Shown here: positions 11,259 through 21,583 of the stretch, piece after piece | Numbering within the stretch: the stretch's first letter is position 1 | Layout of the letters: every line of letters starts with the position of its first letter | Source: Cylindrobasidium torrendii FP15055 ss-10 | Taxonomy: Eukaryota; Basidiomycota; Agaricomycetes; Agaricales; Physalacriaceae | Direction: 5' to 3' | Length of the DNA: 64,000 nucleotides | NCBI GenBank assembly: GCA_000934385.1 | Contig: KN880433.1 | Coordinates: 310,001 to 374,000 of the forward strand | Translations under genes and position numbers: made by a program | The notes under the pieces: generated by a model | Database searches by the model: none | What the model was told of the DNA's origin: nothing | What the model saw: the letters and a program-made list of their open reading frames with translations, nothing else

Positions 11259-14200
11259 ATGTTTAGCGGCGGAACCGTCAATTCCACATGGGGCGCGAAC
11301 AATAACAACCAGCAGCAGCAGCCCGGAGGCTCGGTTTTTGGAGGAGGACAGCCGTCCGCGTTTGGACAGTCAGGTAAAGTGCAATTGATCTGTGGTATAA
11401 GTATTCAATCTTGACCTACAATCGGCAGCATTTGGAACACCAGCCACTGGTGGAGGAGGTGCCTTTGGCCAAAACAATAATCAGCAATCCTCGGTATTCG
11501 GTACACCAGCTGCAACAAATACCGGTAGTGCTTTTGGTGCGTTGATTTGAACAACGTATGTTTGCGCGACTAAACGATGATTAGGCGCGTTTTCTACCCC
11601 TGCAAACAACACTGCTACTTCCGCATTTGGAGCTGCGAAGCCTTCCACTGGTTTTGGCGCGTTTAGTGGCGGCCAGACTTCGGCATTCGGCGGAGGCGGG
11701 AGTACCCCAAGCGCGTTTGGCGGAGGAGCAGCTCAACCCAGCGCGTTTGGCAACGCGAACGCAGGAACGAGTGCATTTGGAGGTGGAACCACAGGTGTGT
11801 TCGGTCAAGCAAAGCCCAATGCATTTGGGATTTCTCCCGGTGCGTGGAGGCGCATTGTATATGCTCAGCACCTGATATATCTACAGCGGGACAGGGCCCA
11901 GTTACGACAGGCTCCCTCAACCCCCCGTACGCCTCAACCCCCGAGAAGGATGGGACCTCGGCGACGATACACTACCAAAGCATATCAGCCATGGATGCAT
12001 ACAAGAGCATATCCTTCGAAGTATGGTTTTGAACTCTCCAGATGAACATCTCTCCTCACATCGATCTCGCAGGAATTGCGCGCGCAAGATTACGAGCAAG
12101 GTCGCAAAACCGCTTCGGCCCCGGCTGCGACTGGCACGTTCGGCGGATCGACGTTCGGCGCAGCGCAACCTAGCGCCTTCGGGCAACCTCAGCAAGCGCA
12201 AACCTCTGCGTTTGGTGCTCCTGCCGCTGCTCCCAGCGCATTTGGCTCATTTGGTGGAGGGGCCAATACCAACACTGGGAGCGCATTTGGTTCTGGTGGT
12301 ACGAGTGCGTTTGGCCAGCCACAACAACAACAGGCGCAACAGCCATCTGCGTTCGGCACCTTTGGAGCCGCCCAACAACCACAACCAGCGCAGACCAACT
12401 CGATCTTCGGAGGTGGAACTAGTGCATTTGGAGCGAAGCCAGCCACTGGAGGGTTTGGTGCTTTCGGTGCGTCGCAGTCGAACTATTTCATGAATCTCCT
12501 AATGAGCCCAAGGTGGTACCAATAACGCTGGTACTGGGACGAGCGCCTTCGGAGCCACAAACACTGGCACTTCTCTCTTTGGTGGTACCCAGCAGCAGCA
12601 ACCGGCTGGGTCTAGCCTGTTTGGTGCCAACAATAACACCGCTAACTCTGGCACCAGCCTGTTCGGAGGTTCGTCCATGGCTCTTCCTCTACAATCCGAC
12701 TCACCGCGAACATTCAGCGAACGCCAACAAAGGAATCTTTGGACAAGCCGCTCCGGCGGCTGGAGGCACTTCTGCTTTCGGCGGCGGCGGAACGGGGCAG
12801 TTTGGCAGCACTCAAAATCAACAACAACAGCCTGCAGCGCCAGCTGGAGGGACGGGGCTATTCGGAGGAGGAAGTGCTTTTGGTGCTCAAAACAACAACC
12901 AGCAACAACCAGCACAAGGAGGCTCTAGTATGGTTCCCTCCGTATGCAGTTCTATATGCTGAAGGTTTCACAGTATTCGGGGGCGGGACAACCACCAATC
13001 CTCCCGCAGCAAACACTGGCAGTTCGCTGTTTGGCGGAGGCGGCGGGAACAGTTTGTTCGGAAACAACAATAACAACCAGCAGCAGCCACAACAGAACTC
13101 TGGGACCAGTCTCTTCGGTGCGAAACCGGCTGGAACAGGGACTTCGCTGTTTGGTGGCACTGGTGGTAATAGCCTATTTGGTGGCAACCAAAACAACCAA
13201 CAGACTTCTGCTCCGCAGGGAAGTGGAGGGCTCTTCAGCAGTACACTCGGCGCCAACACAAACAACAACCAGCAGCAGCAACAGCAGGGTGGATTCGGTA
13301 GTGGCTCGCTGTTTGGTGGAAACAAATCAACCTTCGGAGCCCCAGCACAACCTCAGCAAAACTCTGGTGGCATGTTCGGTGGAAGTACTCTTAACAGCTC
13401 AATGGCGAACCCTGGCTCTCAAGGAACCCTCACCGCGTCAATTTCTCATCCTGTGACTACGAACTTCCCCATCTTCAACCTCCTCCAGTCCCAGACGAAT
13501 CCCATCGACAACTCGAAGAAGAACAACTTCTTCGTCGACATCCAAACACGCAAACCTATGGGTCGTTCGCTAATGAACACGTCGATAAGCGGCTCGAAGC
13601 TACGCGGATTCGGCTCCTCGACAAACTTGGGCAGCAGTGTTAACAAATTCTCGTATGCCAATGGCAACCCGCACGGTCTTTCTGTGTCAAAACCCCCGGA
13701 CAGCAAACCTGCGGATATCCTCCTCGGACGGAGCGGCAGCCCAGCGCTAGGGACCGGTACGAAGAAGAATGTCAAGAAGCTTGTGTTCGACAAGAAGGTT
13801 GAGCCACAACAAATTTTCGTACGGTCGGGGAGCCCGTCCCCAATGCGGGGCAAGGTCCTGTTCACCCCGGCTTTGAGTATCGCACAGCGAGAAAAGGAGG
13901 CAAAGGAAGCTGAAGAACGTGCGAAGGCGGCAGCTGGAGTGTTATCCACACCGACGCCAGCACCGCGCCAGGTAACGAGCCCCAATCGGTTCAGTGCTGA
14001 GGATGCCTCTCAACATGGCGAATACTACACGGTCCCCCCGATCGAAGTTCTTAAGACGGAATTCAGCCACGACCAACTCAGTCATGTCGAAAATCTCAAA
14101 ATCGGACGTGTCGGTTATGGCGAGCTTACTTTCCTGGCGGCGGTCAATCTTTCGGAGTTGAACAACTTGAAGGAGATGCTGGGCGAGCTCGTTGTCTTTG

Positions 14201-14457
14201 AGGAGAAGGAATGCATCGTGTACCCGGACATTGACGAAGAGTCGAAGCCGGGACCAGGACATGGACTGAATGTCCCGGCGCGCATCAGGCTGGTGGATTG
14301 TTTCCCAACGGACAAGGCGACGAAGAAGGTTGTGAAGGATCCGACGTCGCCGGCAATGAGGAAGTTTGCAGAGAAGCTGAAGGCCATTCGCGACACAACA
14401 TTTGAGTCGTATGAGCCCAAGACGGGAGAATGGGTGTTTACGGTCAAAGGTTTCTGA
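11259..14457 (+). CDS. NUP98/NUP116-type FG nucleoporin with GLEBS motif
   Basis: Builds the permeability barrier and export platform of the nuclear pore. From the N-terminus: Gln/Asn-rich GxFG and SAFG repeats (11300-11850); a GLEBS motif (about 11900-12090: YASTPEKDGTSATIHYQS, then SISFEELRAQDYEQGR across a 51-bp intron) that binds Gle2/Rae1; a second long block of FG, SLFG and SAFG repeats to about 13400; a linker; and the C-terminal nucleoporin domain (YYTVPPIEVLK ... WVFTVKGF). The protein stops at Gly-Phe, where autocleaving NUP98 proteins have His-Phe-Ser. No NUP96 part follows, so it resembles yeast Nup116/Nup100 rather than a NUP98-96 fusion. The ATG at 11259 (MFSGGTVNSTWG) is the natural start. 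Several short introns interrupt the repeats. Confidence 0.93.
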
Positions 14458-14607
14458 GCATCGCTTGTCTATGTATGTACTTTTTCCCGTTGTGAGTATC
14501 TCATTAGTTAGCTTGCATACCTACGCGTCTCGTTTGTTGTTCATGTCTTGCTAGTTAGTTGCATCGCGATGTGCGTGCAGTCATTCGGCCCGTAGTACGT
14601 ATTGGTA

Positions 14608-14994
14608 TCACATATACCACCTGCTCGATGCCTGCCTGATTTCCATGACCGTGGGCGACAGATGGGTGAGAGGCAGTTGATCCAACGCACTGAAGTCTTC
14701 CTCCTTCAATAAGACGAATGGGTCAAGCGCAAGTATATGTTCCAGGTCTTAGTATTACTATTATGTGGGGCAGAGCAAAGCTCGGAGTAACCTGCGATTT
14801 GTTGGATGACCGAACCTGTGAATGCTCCTCGCTCATGCTTGCTCAATCTCTTTCCCTGTACATATTATCATTAGTCAAGCATTGCAATTGAAGGCTGGAG
14901 ACTGTCCACAAACCGCGTGAGGTGTGCCGAGGCCGCAGCGTCGGTCCAGCATGCCGTCCTGGAATTTGTTATTAGCTGTGAGCTGATAGGCCAT
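14608..14994 (-). CDS. small hypothetical protein, three exons
   Basis: I do not recognise this family. On the minus strand three open segments join in phase through GT...AG introns. Exon 1 runs from the ATG at 14994 (MAYQLTANNKFQDGMLD). Exon 2 reads GKRLSKHERGAFTGSVIQQI. Exon 3 (14747-14608) reads LEHILALDPFVLLKEEDF, then LPLTHLSPTVMEIRQASS, and ends RWYM. This gives about 94 residues, mostly helical in character. The frame is also open upstream of the chosen ATG (YGYRRPRDEEEISNRWLS), so the true start may lie in a further 5' exon. It is divergent from the thioesterase gene at 15075. Support is only splice consistency and protein-like composition. Confidence 0.45.
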
Positions 14995-15074
14995 ACTCAA
15001 CCATCTGTTACTTATCTCTTCTTCATCTCGAGGTCGTCGATAGCCATACTTGCCTTAAAAAGTATCCTAGGCCT

Positions 15075-16145
15075 GTGAACTCGGCTCCGGAATCCCGGAT
15101 TCTTGCGTATCTCGATCGTGTTATGCCCTTGCCCTCTTTCCATCTACTCGCCGGCATTGTTCCTTTGTTTTTGCTTACATACGCCTTCTACTTTCGACTT
15201 GTGCCATCAACTTCCGACGACATGTCTGCCGCTCTGCGATACCTCACCGTTGGCCCGTCTGCGGCCCACAAGGCTACCATAGTGTTCATCCATGTAAAGT
15301 CCACTCGTCGACGATGCCACCCAGCCCACAAACATTTGTTGTAGGGCCTTGGAGACAGTGGACACGGATGGGAGCCTGTTGCGCGAATGCTAGGGCAGGA
15401 TCCCGGTTTGAAGCATGTCAAATGGATACTTCCGCATGCGTTGAGTGTTCCGCTACCGCCTGCCTTCTCCGTAATTTCATGCGTGTGCACATAGACCACA
15501 AATGCCTGTCTCAGTGAACATGGGCATGACCATGTCCTCGTGGTTTGACATTCCCAAAATTCCTGTCGAAAGCCGGAAAGAATCAGACTACGACGAGGAA
15601 AACATCATGGCCAACTCCAAGCTAATCCAGGCCATCATCGACAAGGAAATAGAAAGCGGAACCGACTCCCGCAAGATTGTCGTCGGTGGCTTTTCACAGG
15701 GCGGCGTGATGGCCGTCGTATCTGGGCTTGCATACAATAAACCGCTGGGCGGGATCGTGATTCTCAGTTCATTCGTTCCGCTCGTCGACAAGATCCAAAA
15801 GGTATGCAAAATACCGAATCTGCTCGCTGCGTCTGTCGAGGACGACTCGATTTCATTTGTCTCTGACGTCTCCTCTGACTGGGTTTTCTTTAATAGTTGA
15901 TTAACCCCGCGCAAGACGTTGCAACCCTCCCTGTGTTTGTCGCGCATGGTACCGAAGATCCGGTTATCGATGTGCAGCTGGCGGACACGACGCTAGACTT
16001 ACTCACGAAGCTTGGTTTTGCACGCGCCGGAAGCGGCTCGGCCAATGGTGTGACGTTCAACAAGTATCCGATGGGCCATTCGACCTGCATGGAAGAGCTC
16101 CAGCGGTTAACGTCGTGGCTCAAGCAGGTCGTTTCCTCGTCGTGA
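15075..16145 (+). CDS. acyl-protein thioesterase-like hydrolase (APT1/LYPLA family)
   Basis: Alpha/beta hydrolase that removes palmitate from cysteines of membrane proteins or hydrolyses lysophospholipids. The oxyanion motif is HGLGDSGHGW, followed by WILPHAPQMPVSVN (rebuilt across an intron) and MSSWFDI. The nucleophile Ser lies in GGFSQGGVM, the acid in GTEDPVI, and the His in YPMGHSTCMEEL, so the triad is complete. The cytosolic family form would start at the ATG at 15222 (MSAALRYLTVGP). The frame is open further upstream, with ATGs at 15123 and 15075 that would add a hydrophobic anchor (AGIVPLFLLTYAFYF). I give the longest form; the start is uncertain. A diverged paralogue follows at 16708. 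Confidence 0.85.
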
Positions 16146-16587
16146 GGTTGCCCATGTTGGTGGCCTAGGGGCTGTCCGTCGTCTATACATGGAAGGGTCG
16201 CATCCTTCTCATATCACAAATGCCTGTATGTAGCGTGCTATGTACGCGCCTATAAAGTGGTCGCTGCACAGAAATAACCCCATCTCACCTTGACTGGTAC
16301 TGAACTCTTCCGACCCAAACCTGTGAGCCGTGATATGGTCATTATTATGGATGTGATATGAACGACAAGGCTTTTCGCGTCGACTCGCATACCTGAACCA
16401 CCTGTGTACTGTGCTTCTAGAGAGCAGAACCACTAGCGGCGTTTTGCCCCCCTCAGAGGAATGCCTCCATGTTCCTCGTTCGGTCGCACCTTCTTATGTG
16501 CATGGTTGGAATACAAGCTTGTCAGATTCAGATCTAGATACCAGCCGTATAGGGAGGGACCCTAAGTTCTGGCGACATGGCACCACG

Positions 16588-16595
16588 TATATAAG
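16588..16595 (+). promoter_or_regulatory. TATA box of the second thioesterase gene
   Basis: TATATAAG lies 113 nt upstream of the ATG at 16708. The gap from 16146 to 16707 holds no other recognisable feature. Confidence 0.5.
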
Positions 16596-16707
16596 AACCC
16601 TGCGCGCGCCTGTGTCGAGACATCCAACCCTTCCTTTGTCATGGAGGTGAAATGATAGTACCCCATTTCCTCGGCATCCCTGACTCCCGCTACGCTAGAC
16701 TCCAACT

Positions 16708-17695
16708 ATGATGAACGGTGTGACTCTCGATGGCGCTCTCGACAACCCTGGAGCCCCTTTGACTTTCTTGGAGATTTCGCCTACTACTGCTCACACCGCT
16801 ACCGTCATTCTCCTCCATGTACGCTGTGGATGGGTATTCTGCGTTTCCAACCCTTCTTTACGCGTTGCATAGAGCCTTGGAGATACCGGCCAAGGGTTCG
16901 AAGATATTGCCCGAGAGTTTAGAAACGATCCCGACTTGCAGCACATCAAATGGATACTACCTCATGCGTACGTTATCCGCGTTAATGTGCACCTTAATCT
17001 GAGAGCTCAAACAACACTGCAGAAATTTCATTCCCATTACGGCCAACGCAGGTCTACACAGTCGTGCTTGGTTCGTAGAGCTCAGTCCGCGGATCCAGAT
17101 AGCACCGTCCATTGACGATTGCTTGAAGGTACGATGTCATGTCATTTGATTGTGACGACGAGCAAGACACGACATCAATGCTCAGAAACGCACACCTCCT
17201 CAATAACCTCATATCCACTGAGCTGGAGGCTACAAACATACCGTCAACACGCATGGTCCTTGGAGGCTTCAGTCAAGGTGCCGTGGAGACTTTTGTGGCC
17301 GGGGTTTACTGCAATCATCGCCTCGCGGGTTTCGCAAGCCTCAGTGGCTTCTTCCCAATGCCGAATGAATTAAAAAGTGTCCGTTGTCCATCCCACTTCC
17401 CGTATGGCCATCGTGGGAGACTGACGCAGCCTTTCTTTAGCTAGCGAGCCAGGCCTTCTGGGATGCACCGTTCTTCATTGGACATGGGCTGAACGACCGC
17501 CTCATTCCAGTCGACCATTGCGATATTACCCTCGAGCTGCTCACGTCCCTCGGTGCGATGAGGTCGACGAACGACTGGTCCCGTGGCATTACCTTCATCG
17601 TGTACGAAGATGGACGTCATGACTGCCCCACAGAGGAGCTCGACGACCTCTCAAGATGGTTGAAAGCTGTAGTGCCATCCCGACTCTCCTCATAA
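16708..17695 (+). CDS. acyl-protein thioesterase-like hydrolase, diverged tandem paralogue
   Basis: Same fold and probable activity class as the gene at 15075, but strongly diverged. It begins MMNGVTLDGALDNPG, then ATVILLHGLGDTGQGF across an intron, DLQHIKWILPHA, LHSRAWFVELSP, the nucleophile motif GGFSQGAVE, the acid in GHGLNDRLIPVDH, and the His in DGRHDCPTEEL. All three triad residues are kept, so I see no reason to call it a pseudogene. There are at least four short introns. It ends at TAA 17693-17695 after WLKAVVPSRLSS. With its neighbour it forms a head-to-tail tandem pair from an old duplication; the intron positions after LLHG and after WILPHA are shared. The substrate cannot be told from sequence. 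Confidence 0.82.
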
Positions 17696-18641
17696 TCAGT
17701 TCATCTGTTTATCCCAATGATCTGATTTGTATAGAACATCGATATTTTAATGCACATTTAGTACTACTTGTACTCAGTCACTTGAGCGCCCAACCACGAG
17801 GAAGTCTTCTGACTTGTAGATTAATCCTGTTTTTGAATCACAGAATGCGACCATGTATACTCTTACTCTACTCAACTCAAGTAACAACGCACCTCCCAGC
17901 TTCGAACCTGTGCGATTGTCCGTCCGCATGGCCGGTTTGCGGCCAGGAGTTGATATGCAATGTATTTGCAGTATTGAGGTGCGTCGGCCTGCCGTTGAGC
18001 ACTTCGTAGAGTCGTGCAGCCAGCAAGCAGGCAAGTGGTATGGCTTAAAGAACAGGAAATTAAATGATGTGAAGATTAGAGGCATTAAAAGTCTGTCATG
18101 TACACGCTGCCTTATTCCCGCTTTCTCCTTGCAGATACAGATCAAGAGATAGATGCGCCTCCGAGTCGCACATACTGGCAGCATGAATTATTCACCTGTA
18201 CGTCGACAGCTGCGGGATATACCCTCCGCAAATGAACTAATACTGCCCGTACCTTGACCTCACTGCCTCAGGCGAACTACTACGCTTCAAAGTTCAAGGC
18301 CTAACACCCTGTAGAAGTTGAACATCTGAACTTGTCTTAGCACTTCATTTGGACTTTGTATGGATGGAAAACTCGAGTGAGTGAATAAACCTACGGGTGC
18401 GCATCAACTACTAGCTCGACGCCACAACTTCTGAGAAGCCATCTTGGCCTACCGTTTACGGCCTTAAGCCCGGGTGTGCCTACCGCGATCTACCTCACTC
18501 ACATTCATTCTATTAGTCATGCGTTCTGCCTGTCTTCAAACGGTATTGCGTATAATATACAATGTATCATGAGTCGTTACTTTCAGCATGCCATATCTTG
18601 CATACACAATAGAAGTACAATGTCCTCTTCGTCAACCTTCT
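17696..18641. other. intergenic region between convergent genes, no gene recognised
   Basis: It separates the second thioesterase from the stop of the convergent permease. Open frames on both strands (17774-18184 minus, 17853-18152 plus) overlap each other and have no recognisable domain or splice pattern. I see nothing else in it. Confidence 0.5.
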
Positions 18642-20696
18642 CTACACGCGCTGAGCGATCTCCAACTTTTGGTCCTCTATCTTTATCGAGCCCATGGGGG
18701 TAGAAATGCCTGATTGTAGGCGCCTGTTCTCTTGCATGCGCTGGGTGACGATGGCGTGTGCCCGCCATGGCTTGACGTCGGACGCAAAGAGTTCGTCCAT
18801 GCGCTCGAGTGGCACCGTCTTCGTTTCCGGAAGGAGGAACTGTGGGATGCATCAGACATCAAACTGTTCAAGCGCGAGAGGAGCAAGACTACATACGTAG
18901 ACGTAGGGTACTGAGAGGACCATGAGACTGGCAAAGAAGATGTAGACGCCGTAATGCATCGACGAGAACATCTGCGGTGTGAACCGCGCAATGAGGAAGC
19001 TGTGTTCCTGGCGTTAGGCCGAGTCAAAGGACATATGGAGAAGAGTATCTCACGTATAGAGCCAGTTGGATGAAGCCATGCACGCTTGTGTGAACGTGCG
19101 AACGTGTTGAGGGAAGATCTCGGCACCGACAACCCAAGGTGTCCCATTCCACGAGGGGGAATAGAATATGGTCCAAATGTAGAAGAAAGCGATGGCACTA
19201 CGCCCGCCCGAGTCGACTGTGCTGCTCGTGTTCGAGGTCGGGTCGGAAATGGCAATGTAGGCGCCAATGTAGAACATGCTGATAGCGCCCCCAACGGAGC
19301 CGATGATGAGCAGCAGCTTGCGACCAAGTTGGTCGACGAGGTAGAGCAGGAAAACCACAGCCCCAAGCAGTTTGACTACCATTGAGTTAGCTGGGTTCTG
19401 TCGGCCAACGTCTCTGTAGTACGTACTGATTCCGTAGACCCCAGTGGTGAGCAGAGATGTACTTGCGCCGGTGAGACCTATGGACTTGAAGATAGTGGGA
19501 GAGTAGTAGTTAATGGCATTGATTCCTGTAGCATTTTGCCACGCGAATAAACTCGAGCCCAAGAGCAGGCGGTATACGAGGCGCCTGTCTGCGAAAACAG
19601 TCTTCATCGGCCCAAAGAATCCTGCGCCAGCAAGGCTACGCTCATGCTCGACAGCCTCCTGGATCTCTCGCAATTCCTCAACGACATAGGGTGCGTCTTC
19701 AGGTAGATGGCGAAGGTAACTGAGGTTCTTGAGTGCTTGCATGTTGCGATCACGAGTGACAAGGAAACGTGGTGACTCTTTCAAGAACAGAGAGCCAAAG
19801 AGAAGGAGACCGCCAGGCTGAGTGCGTTGGTGTGAGCATTTTTAAAAGTCAAGAGACCCTTTTGAGAACATACAACGAGCTGAACGGCGAAGGCGATAAC
19901 CCATTGTTTATGACTTTCGGGAATGTGGCGAGTGACCCCGTAGTTGATCCAGAAACCTAGGGAAAATGTATTTTGAACAAGCAAGCCCTAGCTCACACTG
20001 TCAAGAACCTACCAGTCACACCGCCAATTTGCCAGCAAAGCTCGTACAGACCAATCAAGCGGCCACGAATAGCGGGCGGTGCGATTTCCGCAACATAGAT
20101 TGGCTGAAGATGTTGCTGTGGTCAGAACCGACGATGCGCTGTAAATACGAGAGGAAACGCACAGCCAAGTTGGATGCGGCGCCAATAGCTACGCCTGCAA
20201 TGACACGGCCGGCGTAGATTATGCCTAGACCAGTTTTGTCGCTGGCCACCGTCTGCAGGATGGCGCCGACACAGAAAAGAAGGCCGGCGGCGAAGAGGCC
20301 GTACTTGCGTCCCCAGTAGTAGCCCACGGGATAGCCAAAAATCGCTCCGAAGAAGCAACTGTGTGCGAAGTGAGCATGTGCTAGTACCTTTTCACGAAGC
20401 GCACTGCGCACCCTGCCTGATACATCGAGACGATGTTGGCGTCAATGAGGTCGAGATTAGCCTGAGGTCTGTCCACCAAGTCGAACTCTTTCTTGAACGA
20501 TGCAAGGGAGATGGATGTGCCAATGAAGGCAGAATCATAACTTGAGACAATGAGCTACGACTTTCCGACGCCCGCGAGAATGCACATGCCCAATCATAAC
20601 GGCGGCGAAAGTTGCAATCAGTGAATTGGCGTATACCCTCCATGAGTAGACCTCTGGAGGAGTGGGACGATCTTCGACGCGAGCTAGCTTGACCAT
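18642..20696 (-). CDS. MFS sugar porter, quinate permease-like (QutD type)
   Basis: Proton-coupled plasma-membrane transporter of the sugar porter family with 12 membrane segments. The N-terminus MVKLARVEDRPTPPEVYSWR (start ATG 20696) is typical of the fungal quinate permease group. It is followed by FFGAIFGYPVGYYWGRKYG and AGRVIAGVAIGAASN, then ESPRFLV, the substrate-site helix WQNATGINAINYYSPTIF, WNGTPWVVGAEIFP, and the C-terminal PETKTVPLERMDELF tail ending at TAG 18642-18644. Many short introns separate these pieces. The Asn/Gly/Thr-Pro-Trp motif after helix 10 points to quinate or related cyclic acids rather than glucose, but substrates in this family are hard to predict. A CreA-like cluster lies about 100 nt upstream. 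Confidence 0.86.
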
Positions 20697-20797
20697 GATG
20701 ATATCGCCTCCAAGTGGTGCGAGGTGATACGGGGGGTTCCGGTGAGTGGTAGGATTGAAAAAAATCGAGTCAAGTTAATTTTATAGGAGTGCCTGGT

Positions 20798-20827
20798 GTG
20801 GGGTTTCCCCACATTGCGGAGGTGGGG
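20798..20827. promoter_or_regulatory. cluster of CreA/Mig1-like sites upstream of the quinate-type permease
   Basis: GTGGGG-TTT-CCCCAC (20798-20812) is a perfect inverted repeat. A third GTGGGG follows at 20822-20827. Each core fits the published CreA/Mig1 consensus SYGGRG, and the cluster lies 102-131 nt upstream of the permease ATG at 20696. Carbon catabolite repression of this transporter is the natural inference. Confidence 0.5.
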
Positions 20828-21583
20828 AATTTCCGCCGATCGAGTTGGCAAGCCTATTTCTGTGGCGACCACAGAGGAGGGCACTTTTTCCGCAACGCAG
20901 TGCTCAGGATTGGCCGCGTTGTTCTAGGATAATGACCGAGTGAATGAGTAGAGCCCATCCAATGGCAGAGGCCTGCAGATCAAGCCCCACCGTAGGGAAA
21001 GCAGGGATAATCCGCATGTTGTGTTGGACTGCGTAGGCTTGTTATCATTGACTGACCGCTACTAAGCCATGTTCAATACGGCCGCGTAAATCAATGGCGA
21101 GGCATGAGGAGATCTGGGATATAGCCTATCGAAGAGTTGTCTTCGTGGAAGGAAGGATGAGTGCGTGCATTGCCCGATTGATTAATCAGTCAATCGCCGG
21201 CGCCACTCAGCCTAAAGACCTTGTCACTTGAAGACGCGAGAGCAGCGAAGCTTTAGAACTATCGCAACTACAATATTCTGAATATTGAGACTTTTGATGC
21301 TAGTCTTGATGCCGCCTGTGTCTGTCATAGTCAGAGAACGAGCAGAGGTAGATAACTACTAGCATTCACGTGTAGACAGAAATTGTGTTCGAAAACTATC
21401 TTCCGACCTCAGCTTGATGTGCGAGCTGGATGGCAAAGACCGCGCTGAGCAGCGGCAGCGATAACATAGTTGACGATTCTTCCAGCAGCACATTTTCCAA
21501 TGGTCACTCTCGATTTACTTGAATGATTATTATACGTACTCTTAGTGTCAGATCCACCAACAAGAGTAAACAGCATCAATAAT
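20828..21583. other. intergenic region, no gene recognised
   Basis: About 750 bp between the permease promoter and the 3' end of the aspartic protease on the same strand. No frame shows a domain or a consistent splice pattern. Confidence 0.5.

Noticed and set aside
16708..17695. Second thioesterase as a pseudogene
   Set aside because: Triad residues and splice sites are intact and no stop interrupts the spliced frame.
17774..18184. Opposed open frames of about 100-136 codons
   Set aside because: They overlap each other on opposite strands, have no domain and no splice pattern.
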